Shown: positions 15,088 through 22,559 of the stretch, piece after piece
How the letters are laid out: each line of letters begins with the position of its first letter
Position numbering within the stretch: the first letter of the stretch is position 1
From: Marinospirillum sp031581385
Lineage (GTDB): Bacteria > Pseudomonadota > Gammaproteobacteria > Pseudomonadales > Halomonadaceae
Assembly (NCBI RefSeq): GCF_044810985.1
Contig: NZ_CP085242.1
Location: 620,001 to 684,000 of the forward strand
Reading direction: 5' to 3'
DNA: 64,000 bases
Notes under the pieces: model-generated
Seen by the model: only the letters and a program-made list of their open reading frames with translations
Database searches by the model: none
What the model was told of the DNA's origin: nothing
Program-made: the position numbers and the translations under genes

Positions 15088-16099
15088 ACTGGCCCGGCAC
15101 TTTGCAACCCCCGGCCAGCTCCGCCAGTCTGGAGTTTTGGGGATGAATCAGCGCAACCTGCGCTGTATCGGCAGTTATAATCCCAGGAAGCTTTTCCCCC
15201 TGGTTGACGACAAGCTGCAAACCAAGCTGCTGGCTGAAGATTACCAATTGGCCATCCCCCGACTTCTGGCTGTCATCCGCAGTCAAATGGATGTTAAACA
15301 TTTTGAGCGCTTTCTGCCCTCGGGGCAGGGTTTTGCCATCAAACCGGCCAAGGGGAGTGGCGGCAAGGGTATTTTGATCATTCTGGAAACCCGTGGCGAT
15401 TACTTTCGCAAAGCTTCCGGGCAATGGGTGTCCAGACAGAAGGTTGAACGCCACTTGTCCAATCTGATTTCCGGTCTCTACAGTCTGGGCGGCAATCCGG
15501 ATGTTGCGATCATTGAAACCCTGATTGAAAATGCTCCTGAATTCAATGACTTCACCTACAAGGGAGTGCCGGATATTCGTATCATTGTTTATCGCGGTTA
15601 CCCTGTTATGGCCATGATGCGGCTTTCCACCCAGGCCTCTGATGGCAAGGCCAACCTGCATCAGGGAGCCATTGGCGTAGGAATAGACCTGGCCAGTGGT
15701 CATGCTGTACAGGCCATCCAGCATGACCGGCCGGTAAAAGAACACCCCGACACCGGCAAGAATCTGAATGAATTGAAAATCTCTGACTGGCGCTCGATGC
15801 TGTTACTGGCCAGCCGCTGCTATGATATGACCGGCTTGGGCTACCTGGGGGCCGATCTGGTCCTGGATGCCCGACAGGGCGCACTCTTGCTGGAGCTGAA
15901 TGCCCGCCCGGGCCTGGCCATCCAACTGGCCAATACCGCCGGTCTCAACCCACGCCTGGAGGCTCTTGATCAATGGACCCGTCGCATCAAGGGACCCGAG
16001 CAACCCAGTGAAGACCGGGTGGCTGCCGCTCAACAATTGTTTGCTTGTGATACGCCCGAGATCCGTGTTTGTGTCGATCAACCCCACCACGTAGAATAA
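15077..16099 (+). CDS. RimK-related ATP-grasp amidoligase (alpha-L-glutamate ligase-like)
   Basis: A 340-residue ATP-grasp protein that would form an amide bond between a carboxylate and an amine with ATP. Visible elements are 'FAIKPAKGSGGKGILII' (nucleotide-binding lysine and glycine loop), 'PDIRIIVYRGYPVMAMMRLS', and 'LLLELNARPGLAIQLAN' (metal-binding Glu and Asn). It fits the RimK-related ligase group of the amidoligase operons described by comparative genomics. The chosen ATG at 15077 has AAGGAAG upstream. Substrate is unknown: ribosomal S6, a small peptide and a cell-envelope peptide are all conceivable. Confidence 0.82.
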   Translation: MLAKLARHFATPGQLRQSGVLGMNQRNLRCIGSYNPRKLFPLVDDKLQTKLLAEDYQLAIPRLLAVIRSQMDVKHFERFLPSGQGFAIKPAKGSGGKGILIILETRGDYFRKASGQWVSRQKVERHLSNLISGLYSLGGNPDVAIIETLIENAPEFNDFTYKGVPDIRIIVYRGYPVMAMMRLSTQASDGKANLHQGAIGVGIDLASGHAVQAIQHDRPVKEHPDTGKNLNELKISDWRSMLLLASRCYDMTGLGYLGADLVLDARQGALLLELNARPGLAIQLANTAGLNPRLEALDQWTRRIKGPEQPSEDRVAAAQQLFACDTPEIRVCVDQPHHVE

Positions 16100-16142
16100 T
16101 GGTCAACTTTTCCAGCATGACACCTTTACCTAGAGACCCTTC

Positions 16143-16595
16143 ATGAGCCAGGAAGCCGACAAGCTGATGTCTGAAGCTGACGCCCTGTGTCTGCGTAAAG
16201 GCCTGCGTCTTACTCCAACACGCCGCCGCGTGCTGGAACTCATTGTACAAAGCCCCGGTGGTGCCAAGGCCTATGACTTACTGGATGCCTTGACCGCTGA
16301 AAATCCTTCCGCAAGACCCCCGACCATTTACAGAGCCATTGATTTTCTGCTCAGTAATGGCCTGATTCACCGTATCGAATCCCTGAATGCCTACGTCAGC
16401 TGCACCTGCCCGGAGCATGCCCAGGCTTACCAGCTTCTGATCTGCAAAAATTGCGGTGATGTTCAGGAATTGCATGAAGAAAACCTGGACTCCCAGCTTG
16501 AAACGGCTGCCCGGGATCAAGGATTTCAGGTTTTGAGAAAAACCATCGAGGTTCACGGCATCTGCCATACTTGTCAGCAAGAAACTGTTTTTTAA
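16143..16595 (+). CDS. zur: Fur-family zinc-responsive repressor (Zur-like)
   Basis: 150 residues with a winged helix (LTPTRRRVLELIVQSP, ARPPTIYRAIDFLLSNGLIH) and a metal-binding dimer domain. It has the structural-zinc cysteine pairs CKNCG (about residue 101) and CHTC (about 142) and an extra CTCPEH. The PPTIYRA...GLIHRI form resembles Zur more than Fur. Zur represses zinc uptake genes when zinc is plentiful; no znu genes or obvious Zur box were seen here. It stands alone, 43 bp after the ATP-grasp gene and 20 bp before the dihydroorotase. Confidence 0.82.
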   Translation: MSQEADKLMSEADALCLRKGLRLTPTRRRVLELIVQSPGGAKAYDLLDALTAENPSARPPTIYRAIDFLLSNGLIHRIESLNAYVSCTCPEHAQAYQLLICKNCGDVQELHEENLDSQLETAARDQGFQVLRKTIEVHGICHTCQQETVF

Positions 16596-16615
16596 TTTTT
16601 TGGAGTGACCCCAAT

Positions 16616-17950
16616 ATGTATGATCTTTTGATCACCCAGGCCACCTTGGTTAATGAGGGCCGTATTCACCAGGCTGATGTGGCCATCAGTAATCAGCGCA
16701 TTGTCAAAATCGGTCAGGATCTGTCGGCTGAAGCGGCCAAGCAAGTCATGGATGCCCAGGGTCTGCACCTCTTACCGGGAATGATTGATGATCAGGTGCA
16801 CTTCCGTGAACCCGGCCTGACACACAAGGGCGATATTGCCACAGAATCCTCCGCAGCAGTGGCCGGTGGCATCACCACCTATATGGAAATGCCCAACGTC
16901 AACCCTCTGACCATCAATGCCCAGGCCCTGGAAGACAAGTACACCCGGGCAGCAGGGCGCTCCAGAGCCAACTTTGCTTTTTACCTGGGTGCCAGCAATG
17001 ACAACCTGGAAGAAATCAAAAATCTGGACCCTCAGGCAGCCTGCGGCATCAAGGTTTTCATGGGTGCTTCCACCGGCAACATGCTGGTAGATGACCCGGA
17101 AATTCTGGAGGGCATCTTCGCCTCGGCCCCTATACTGGTGGCCACCCACTGTGAAGACACGCCCATGATTCAGGCCAACGAAGAAGCGGCCCGCGAGAAA
17201 TATGGTGAAGACGTACCTTTCAGCGAACACCCGGCGATTCGTTCCGAAGCGGCCTGCTGGAAATCTTCATCCTACGCCGTGGAACTGGCCAAAAAGCACG
17301 GAACCCGGCTGCATGTTCTGCATATCACTACAGCCAAGGAACTGGAACTCTTCGAACCCGGCGAAATGCAGGGTAAACAGATCACTGCAGAAGCCTGTGT
17401 TCATCACCTCTGGTTCAGTGAAGAGGACTACCCGCGCCTGGGTGCCCAGATCAAATGCAACCCGGCCATCAAGCGTAAAACGGACAGAGACACTATTCTG
17501 CAAGCCGTCAAGGAAGGGCGGATTGATATCATCGCCACGGATCATGCACCTCACACCTGGGAAGAAAAACAGGGCACCTATTTCAAGGCACCCGCAGGCT
17601 TGCCTTTGGTGCAACATGCTCTGCCCAGCTTGCTGGACCACTGCCATGATGGACGCCTGTCCCTGGAAACCGTGGTGCAGAAGGCCTGTCACAACCCGGC
17701 TGAACGCTACCAGGTCAAGGATCGGGGCTATATCCGCGAAGGTTACTTTGCCGATCTGGTGCTGGTTGATCTGAAAGGCCAGTCTTTGGTCGATAAAGAC
17801 TCGCTTCTTTACAAGTGCGGCTGGTCACCCTTTGAAGGCCATACCTTCAACTGCAGGATTGCTGCTACCCTGGTCAATGGCCAGGTTGCCTATGAAAACG
17901 GCCAGCTCAGTGAGGATGTTTTTGGGCAGCGAATTACTTTTAATCGCTGA
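16616..17950 (+). CDS. pyrC: Dihydroorotase
   Basis: A 444-residue amidohydrolase catalysing ring closure of carbamoyl aspartate to dihydroorotate in pyrimidine synthesis. 'GMIDDQVHFREPGLTHKGDI' is the metal/substrate motif, with Gln in place of the first His of the usual HxH, as I recall for this subgroup. 'MPNVNP' follows, then 'GIKVFMGAS' with the conserved metal-ligand position, 'THCEDTP', 'LHVLHITT' and 'IIATDHAPHTWEEK'. The ATG at 16616 follows TGGAGTG. It belongs to the long class I-like group, not the 350-residue enterobacterial PyrC. An allantoinase-like activity is less likely. Confidence 0.85.
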   Translation: MYDLLITQATLVNEGRIHQADVAISNQRIVKIGQDLSAEAAKQVMDAQGLHLLPGMIDDQVHFREPGLTHKGDIATESSAAVAGGITTYMEMPNVNPLTINAQALEDKYTRAAGRSRANFAFYLGASNDNLEEIKNLDPQAACGIKVFMGASTGNMLVDDPEILEGIFASAPILVATHCEDTPMIQANEEAAREKYGEDVPFSEHPAIRSEAACWKSSSYAVELAKKHGTRLHVLHITTAKELELFEPGEMQGKQITAEACVHHLWFSEEDYPRLGAQIKCNPAIKRKTDRDTILQAVKEGRIDIIATDHAPHTWEEKQGTYFKAPAGLPLVQHALPSLLDHCHDGRLSLETVVQKACHNPAERYQVKDRGYIREGYFADLVLVDLKGQSLVDKDSLLYKCGWSPFEGHTFNCRIAATLVNGQVAYENGQLSEDVFGQRITFNR

Positions 17951-17989
17951 TTGAAGGCTTTTAGTCGGTCACGCTGCTATAACCTGAAT

Positions 17990-18054
17990 CCAGACACGCC
18001 GTGAATACCTCCATGTAGGCTCGGCTGCCGCTTTCCCTGCGGCAGACGGTCTGG
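17990..18054 (+). repeat. Nested-palindrome intergenic repeat, copy 1
   Basis: 65 bp. Outer arms CCAGAC (17990-17995) and GTCTGG (18049-18054) are complementary. An inner hairpin is CTGCCGC (18025-18031) with GCGGCAG (18039-18045). The core starting GTGAATAC at 18001 is shared with copy 2 at 18151-18228 in the same orientation. The whole interval 17951-18273 between the dihydroorotase and hisI holds these two copies and no gene. Confidence 0.75.
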
Positions 18055-18150
18055 ACTTCAGCCATAGCAGCTTTACTGTTAACTGTACGGAAATATCCAG
18101 AGTAGGCACAAAGGTACAGCAGCGAGTCAATACGCCAAAAGGTGTCGAGA

Positions 18151-18228
18151 CTGCTTTCGCAGGACGTGTGAATACATCCCTGTAAACTCTGGCTGCAACT
18201 TCCTGTTGCAGACAGCCTGTGAAAGCAG
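18151..18228 (+). repeat. Nested-palindrome intergenic repeat, copy 2
   Basis: 78 bp. Outer arms of 13 bases (18151-18163 and 18216-18228) match at 12 positions. The inner hairpin is CTGCAAC/GTTGCAG. Compared with copy 1 the stem changed CG to AA on one side and CG to TT on the other, so pairing is preserved. The core GTGAATAC-(A/C)-TCC-x-TGTA-xx-CTC is shared. Confidence 0.75.
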
Positions 18229-18273
18229 CACCCGCCCCCTAACATTAACGAGTCAGTAGAGTGGAATTTTTGA

Positions 18274-18717
18274 ATGGCTTCAAACAACCCCTTCTGGAAA
18301 GAACTGGAAAATGCCCCCTCGGGCACTGAAAAGTCGTTGAGCGAGGCGCTCGATCAACTGGCTTTCAACGATCAGGGCTTGATCACGGCCATTGCCCAGC
18401 AAGCGGATAGCGGTGAAGTATTGATGCTGGCCTGGATGAACCGGGAGTCCCTGGAAATCACACTGCAAGAAGGGCGGGCCTGTTACTGGTCACGCTCCCG
18501 CCAGCAGCTCTGGCGTAAGGGTGAAAGCTCGGGTCAGGTGCAGTGGCTGAAAGGTTTGCGTGTGGATTGCGATGGTGACGCCCTGTTACTGCTGGTGGAT
18601 CAACAAGGCCCTGCCTGTCACACCGGACGGCGTAGCTGTTTCTATTTTGATTTGAACGGTGAACGCCTGGAAGTGGTGGCCGAGCCGGTCATTGATCCGA
18701 ACACCCTTTATAAATAA
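18274..18717 (+). CDS. hisI: Phosphoribosyl-AMP cyclohydrolase
   Basis: 147 residues, the third step of histidine synthesis (PR-AMP to ProFAR precursor). The metal-binding and catalytic signature is intact: 'VDCDGDALLLLVDQQGPACH' and 'TGRRSCFY', after 'AWMNRESL' and 'GRACYWSRSR'. The N-terminus carries about 25 extra residues (NNPFWKELENAPSGTEK) before the usual start of homology. No hisE follows, so the two activities are separate as in many proteobacteria. The gene lies apart from other his genes. Confidence 0.93.
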   Translation: MASNNPFWKELENAPSGTEKSLSEALDQLAFNDQGLITAIAQQADSGEVLMLAWMNRESLEITLQEGRACYWSRSRQQLWRKGESSGQVQWLKGLRVDCDGDALLLLVDQQGPACHTGRRSCFYFDLNGERLEVVAEPVIDPNTLYK

Positions 18718-18735
18718 CGGCTGAAAGGCAAACCT

Positions 18736-19047
18736 GTGACTCGCAAGGAAATCCTCATCAACTGGCTATTGCTGCTGCCCCGTTTGCTGGGCTGGCTGCT
18801 GAAAATCCTGTTGATTGGGTTGGTGCGTTTTTATCAGTATGTGATCAGCCCCATGAAGCCGCCCAGTTGCCGCTTTTATCCCACCTGTTCCAGCTATGCA
18901 GTGGAAGCTCTGCAGGAGCATGGTCCGATCAAGGGTTTATGGTTAACAGTCAAAAGGGTAGGGAAGTGCCACCCGTTTCATCCGGGTGGCATTGATCTGG
19001 TACCGGAAAAGAAAACCCGCAAATCCGGTTGCAACTGCAACCACTAA
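18736..19047 (+). CDS. yidD: Membrane protein insertion efficiency factor YidD
   Basis: 103 residues with an N-terminal hydrophobic/amphipathic helix and the diagnostic 'RFYQYVISPMKPPSCRFYPT' and 'CSSYAVEALQEHG' followed by 'KCHPFHPGGID'. YidD helps YidC insert inner-membrane proteins and normally lies between rnpA and yidC. Here it is 18 bp after hisI, probably co-transcribed with it. The GTG start at 18736 follows GAAAGG. The cysteine-rich tail CNCNH is unusual but short. Confidence 0.92.
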   Translation: MTRKEILINWLLLLPRLLGWLLKILLIGLVRFYQYVISPMKPPSCRFYPTCSSYAVEALQEHGPIKGLWLTVKRVGKCHPFHPGGIDLVPEKKTRKSGCNCNH

Positions 19048-19056
19048 GCCTGGGGA

Positions 19057-19254
19057 TTACCGCGCTTCAGGAAGCTCTTCCAGTTTTTTCAGCAAAATAT
19101 CGGCACTGCGTACGGCACTGTCGGCCATAACATCAGCGCTGGCATCGTGAATGAAATTCTTCTCAGCCGTGCTGGCCAAGCCTTGCATGATCATGGCTGC
19201 AATCATTTCACGTTTGCTTAAACCGCTACCACCTGCCAGAGATTCATAGCTCAT
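19057..19254 (-). CDS. Small uncharacterised protein (65 aa)
   Basis: The ATG at 19254 has AGGAG upstream. The protein (MSYESLAGGSGLSKREMIAA onward) has two likely helices, an Ala/Met-rich one and a C-terminal 'DSAVRSADILLKKLEE'. The layout 'MI..M.MQGLAS... A...AD.LL..LE' resembles small phage-derived proteins of unknown role, but I cannot name a family. It is 10 bp downstream of sufE on the same strand and may share its transcript. Confidence 0.6.
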   Translation of the reverse strand: MSYESLAGGSGLSKREMIAAMIMQGLASTAEKNFIHDASADVMADSAVRSADILLKKLEELPEAR

Positions 19255-19264
19255 TTCATTGCTC

Positions 19265-19672
19265 CTATTGGGCCTTAGCCAGGGTGAAAATTCTTTCCAG
19301 CATGGCATGAAGACCATTGCTGCGTGTGGGGCTCAAGTGTTTGTCCAACCCCAGTTTATTTAAAAAATCCGGGGGAGTGTCCAGTATCTCCTGAGGCGTT
19401 CGATCGTTATAAATACGCAGTAAAAGAGCAATCAGACCGGAAACGATGGCGGCATCACTGATGGCATTTAGATGAATCCTGCCATCACGCACTTCAGGAC
19501 GTATCCAAACCTGGGACTGGCAGCCTTCGATCTTGTATTCAGCGGTTTTCCATTCCTCAGGAAAATCAGGCAGGGCTTTGCCCAAGTCAATAATATACTG
19601 GTAGCGATCCATCCAGTTATCAAACATTTCGAACTCTTCCAAGAGTTCCTGCTGGGCTTCTTGTGCTGACAC
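19265..19672 (-). CDS. sufE: SufE-type cysteine desulfuration protein
   Basis: 135 residues. SufE accepts persulfide sulfur from the cysteine desulfurase SufS and passes it to the Fe-S scaffold. The sulfur-accepting Cys lies in 'YKIEGCQSQVWI'. 'FEMFDNWMDRYQYIIDLGK' at the start and 'LGLDKHLSPTRSNGL' near the end are family features. It starts with GTG at 19672, eight bases after AGGAG. No suf operon is beside it. CsdE is an alternative name for the same fold. Confidence 0.9.
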   Translation of the reverse strand: MSAQEAQQELLEEFEMFDNWMDRYQYIIDLGKALPDFPEEWKTAEYKIEGCQSQVWIRPEVRDGRIHLNAISDAAIVSGLIALLLRIYNDRTPQEILDTPPDFLNKLGLDKHLSPTRSNGLHAMLERIFTLAKAQ

Positions 19673-19693
19673 GGAAATAACTCCTGATAAGAT

Positions 19694-20086
19694 TTAGTCT
19701 TCAGTGCGCCTGACTTCAAGGCGTTCACTGCTGGCAATGCGGATGTGCTGGCCATTGCGCGTGGTAAAAGCATTTTCCTGCAAGTCTTTCTTGTAAACCC
19801 GGTATTCCTCTCGGGAACCCGTCACAGGATTAACCACAGTCACTTCCAGAAGGGTGCGTTTATCATGCCAATCATAAATGGCATAAGCGGCGCTGGCCAA
19901 CAAAGCGGTAACCACCAAGGCGATCACAAAAGCCTTGACTGGAACAGGTGCCTGCCGGGGTGAGGGTGTACGTAGGCGGCGAGGGGTAGCCTGTTGATCA
20001 TCACCGGCCTCCACCTTTTGCTGATGCCGCCAATAAAAATAAACACCGGCGATCACCAGCCCGGTTAGTAAAAGTTGTCCCAGCAT
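19694..20086 (-). CDS. Uncharacterised two-helix membrane protein
   Basis: About 130 residues. A first membrane helix (LGQLLLTGLVIAGVYFYW) is followed by a basic/Pro linker, a second helix (AFVIALVVTALLASAAYAIY) and a hydrophilic C-terminal domain of about 55 residues containing 'VNPVTGSREEYRVYKKDL' and 'TRNGQHIRIASSERLEV'. No family is recognised. ATG at 20086 is preferred; an in-frame TTG at 20107 would add seven residues. Neither has a strong ribosome-binding site. Confidence 0.65.
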   Translation of the reverse strand: MLGQLLLTGLVIAGVYFYWRHQQKVEAGDDQQATPRRLRTPSPRQAPVPVKAFVIALVVTALLASAAYAIYDWHDKRTLLEVTVVNPVTGSREEYRVYKKDLQENAFTTRNGQHIRIASSERLEVRRTED

Positions 20087-20131
20087 CCAGATTCTCGCAT
20101 TGATCAAAGACAGCTAGTTTAGCAGATTAAC

Positions 20132-21334
20132 CTAGTCTTGCGTGTCTGCCCAGGGAGCCTGCCAATCCTGCTTGCGGTTCTGTTCCTGCCAGGCTTCTTC
20201 TTCTTCGTGCATATAAATTCGCGTCGTTGCCAGGCTGGCATGGCGGGCATTGCGGGCCAGAAAGCGTAGCTCAACACCGGCATCAGCCTGATGGGTGATG
20301 GAAGTATGCCGAAACCAGTGGGTGCTGGTTTTGGCAAGACGTTCGGCAATTTCCGGGTTGCTGGTGGCAAAGGCCCGGCTGGCTTCATCGGTCAGGTCTT
20401 TCATGGTGCGATAAATCATATTGGCACTGATGCCCTTGTTGCCCTGAAGATCCCGCACCACTGGGCTGTCATCATCACCAGGGGGCAGGGGAGGCAGCCC
20501 CATGAATTCGCGATAGCGTTTGAGAGCCGCAACCAGGGCTTCGCTGACCGGAATTTCCGCGTATTTCTGCCCCTTGCCCTGTACGGCCCACCACCAGTTA
20601 CCCCGGCGTTGAAAAAAATCATTCATGCGTGCCTGAGCCACTTCATGCACCCGTGGAGCCAGCAGATACAAAAAAGCCAGTAATAGACGCCAACGTTCCA
20701 GCTGTTTCTGGCGTTTGGGGCTATCGACCGGCTGATGCTGAAGGTAATCAACCAGGGCTTCCCAGGTTTCGTGATCCAGGTGCCTTTCCCTGACCTGGCG
20801 GGCATCCTGGCGGATCTCCTTCTGACGAATCAAAGCCAACGGATTCCCAGCCAGATAACCGGCAGCATGCAGGTATTGAAAAAGCCCCCGCAGGATACGC
20901 AGTGCGTGTTGCTGGCTGTTCAGGCTCAAACCACCCTGAAAAGGTCGCCAGTCCGGGCTGTGGCGGGCTGCGCGTCCATGTCCACACCAACGCGCAGCAG
21001 GCTGAGGATCTTTCAGAAACTGCTGATAATCCGCCAGATCCTGACGGTTCAGGCTGGAGAAGGCCTTGCCTTTTTCCAGCCAGCACCAGAGCAGCAGGCG
21101 TTCAGCTTCCTTTCTGTAGGTGCGAAAAGTTTGAGGCTGGCTTTGGTATTCCACCAGCCAGGACTGCACGGCTTCCAGATCGGTACGCGCATCAAGCTGA
21201 CAAATCTGGGTCGCCGGTGGCCGGTTAACCCCAAAGCGTCCATTCAGTTCATCCGGCAGTTCCGGCAAACGCTCCAGAGGTGCGAGTGGTAAAGCCTGAC
21301 CGCTGGAACCTGAAGGCTGTGGGTAGCGAGGCAT
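20132..21334 (-). CDS. Tyrosine recombinase (phage-integrase family)
   Basis: 400 residues. An N-terminal SAM-like DNA-binding region (LEAVQSWLVEYQSQPQTFRT) precedes a catalytic domain with the first Arg in 'LLAPRVHEVAQARM', the HxxR box in 'HWFRHTSITHQ', and the nucleophile Tyr in 'LATTRIYMHEEEEAW'. An AAGGA site lies before the ATG at 21334. No excisionase, att repeat or tRNA adjoins it. It is divergent from a KfrA-like gene across about 200 AT-rich bases. Neighbours on both sides are ordinary chromosomal genes, so it looks resident and not part of a recent mobile element. Confidence 0.88.
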   Translation of the reverse strand: MPRYPQPSGSSGQALPLAPLERLPELPDELNGRFGVNRPPATQICQLDARTDLEAVQSWLVEYQSQPQTFRTYRKEAERLLLWCWLEKGKAFSSLNRQDLADYQQFLKDPQPAARWCGHGRAARHSPDWRPFQGGLSLNSQQHALRILRGLFQYLHAAGYLAGNPLALIRQKEIRQDARQVRERHLDHETWEALVDYLQHQPVDSPKRQKQLERWRLLLAFLYLLAPRVHEVAQARMNDFFQRRGNWWWAVQGKGQKYAEIPVSEALVAALKRYREFMGLPPLPPGDDDSPVVRDLQGNKGISANMIYRTMKDLTDEASRAFATSNPEIAERLAKTSTHWFRHTSITHQADAGVELRFLARNARHASLATTRIYMHEEEEAWQEQNRKQDWQAPWADTQD

Positions 21335-21394
21335 GGTGAATCCTTGAATAAAGGTTTTGAGGCATTTTATCTGTAATTTCCAGCTCTTGCCAGC

Positions 21395-21466
21395 ATTCAT
21401 GATAATTACGGTTATCATGAATATAGGATAGATTTCATATCATACTTTACGTTTTACGTAATACGT
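21395..21466. promoter_or_regulatory. Repeat-rich operator candidate between the recombinase and KfrA-like genes
   Basis: ATTCATGATAA (21395-21405) and TTATCATGAAT (21412-21422) are a perfect 11-bp inverted repeat with a 6-bp spacer. Three ACGT tetramers follow at 21449, 21456 and 21463, exactly 7 bp apart (TTTACGT, TTTACGT, AATACGT). KfrA proteins bind operators containing repeats at their own promoter, so this is a plausible autoregulatory site for both divergent genes, or a recombination or centromere-like site. Confidence 0.6.
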
Positions 21467-21536
21467 AATATTATCTATAAAATCGCCGAACGAATCACGG
21501 CAGTCCCCTGCCCTCGAAAAATGGGAGCCAAATACC

Positions 21537-22559
21537 ATGGCCAGAAAAGGTGTGGAATACCAGGAAGTCGTTACCGTCATCCAGCAGCTACAGCGTCAAG
21601 GTGATAATCCAACCGTGCAGCGAATTCGTGAACTGCTGGGTACAGGCAGCTTCACCACACTCAGTGAACATCTGCGCACCTGGCGAGAAAATCAGCGGGA
21701 TGCCAGTGCTTTGCAGCAGGACGCCCAGCAACTGCCCGAGGAACTCATGGCCATAACCCAAAAACTCTGGGAAGCCGCCTGTTTTCAGGCCGATGAAAAG
21801 CTCAGTGAGTATCAGCAGGAAGCGGATGAAGAAATCCGCAAGGCTTTGAGGGAAAAGCATCAGGCTCTGGAAACAGCCCAGCTCAGCGAAGAAAAGAATC
21901 AACTCTTGGATCAGAAAAACAATCAGCTTTTGCAGGAGAGCAAGCAACAAGCTGCTCAAATCAGCCGTTTGGAAGAGCAGCTCAATCAACGCGGCAAGGA
22001 TCTGGAAACGGCCACCCAGCAAACCCAGCAGTTGGAAAAGGAACTGGCGGCCAGCAAACAGCTGCTGAGCCAGCGTCAGGAAGAGCACCAGGGGCAACTC
22101 AAGGCACTGGAAGAGCGTTCCCAGGCCGATCTGCAACAAGAGCAGGCACGTAATGAAGCCAACCAGCAACGCTGGTTAAAGGAAGTGGATTTGGCCCGCC
22201 AGCAGACTAAAATGCTGCAGGAGGACTACAATCGGGATCAGCAGCAATGGCAGGCACAGGAAAAGAAACTCCTTGACCAACAGAAGAACCTGGAAAATGC
22301 CAACAAGGAATTGCTGCAAAGCCAGGAAAAACAGGCCCTGGAACACCAGCAGCTTGAGCAGCAACTGGCAACACTACGCGAGGAAGCAGCCAGCCTGCGA
22401 CAGGAAAGGGATACCACAAAAGAAGAACTTCAACGCCTGCACAGCGAGCAACGCGGCTACTGGCAAAAGCTGGAAGAGAAAAACAACCGGATTCAGAGTC
22501 TGGAAGCAGATTTGCGCCAGTTAAAGGAGAGGCACACCTCCCCTTTGATACTCACCTAG
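21537..22559 (+). CDS. KfrA-like DNA-binding coiled-coil protein
   Basis: 340 residues. The first about 115 residues match the KfrA N-terminal DNA-binding domain ('GVEYQEVVTVIQQLQRQGDN', 'PTVQRIRELLGTGSFTTLSE', 'HLRTWRENQ'). The rest is a long Gln/Glu/Lys-rich coiled coil to the C-terminus. KfrA of IncP plasmids is a filament-forming repressor involved in stable inheritance; chromosomal versions are poorly characterised. A GGGAG ribosome-binding site precedes the ATG. The 3' end overlaps the convergent uspA gene by four bases. Confidence 0.82.
   Translation: MARKGVEYQEVVTVIQQLQRQGDNPTVQRIRELLGTGSFTTLSEHLRTWRENQRDASALQQDAQQLPEELMAITQKLWEAACFQADEKLSEYQQEADEEIRKALREKHQALETAQLSEEKNQLLDQKNNQLLQESKQQAAQISRLEEQLNQRGKDLETATQQTQQLEKELAASKQLLSQRQEEHQGQLKALEERSQADLQQEQARNEANQQRWLKEVDLARQQTKMLQEDYNRDQQQWQAQEKKLLDQQKNLENANKELLQSQEKQALEHQQLEQQLATLREEAASLRQERDTTKEELQRLHSEQRGYWQKLEEKNNRIQSLEADLRQLKERHTSPLILT

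Noticed and set aside
15047..15745. Long minus-strand frame inside the ATP-grasp gene
   Set aside because: Shadow of a well-supported gene; no ribosome-binding site or family match.
17961..18326. 121-codon minus-strand frame between the dihydroorotase and hisI
   Set aside because: It is composed mostly of the two palindromic repeats and overlaps the start of hisI.
20132..22559. Prophage or integrative element around the recombinase
   Set aside because: No phage genes, att repeats or tRNA target flank it; neighbours on both sides are ordinary chromosomal genes.
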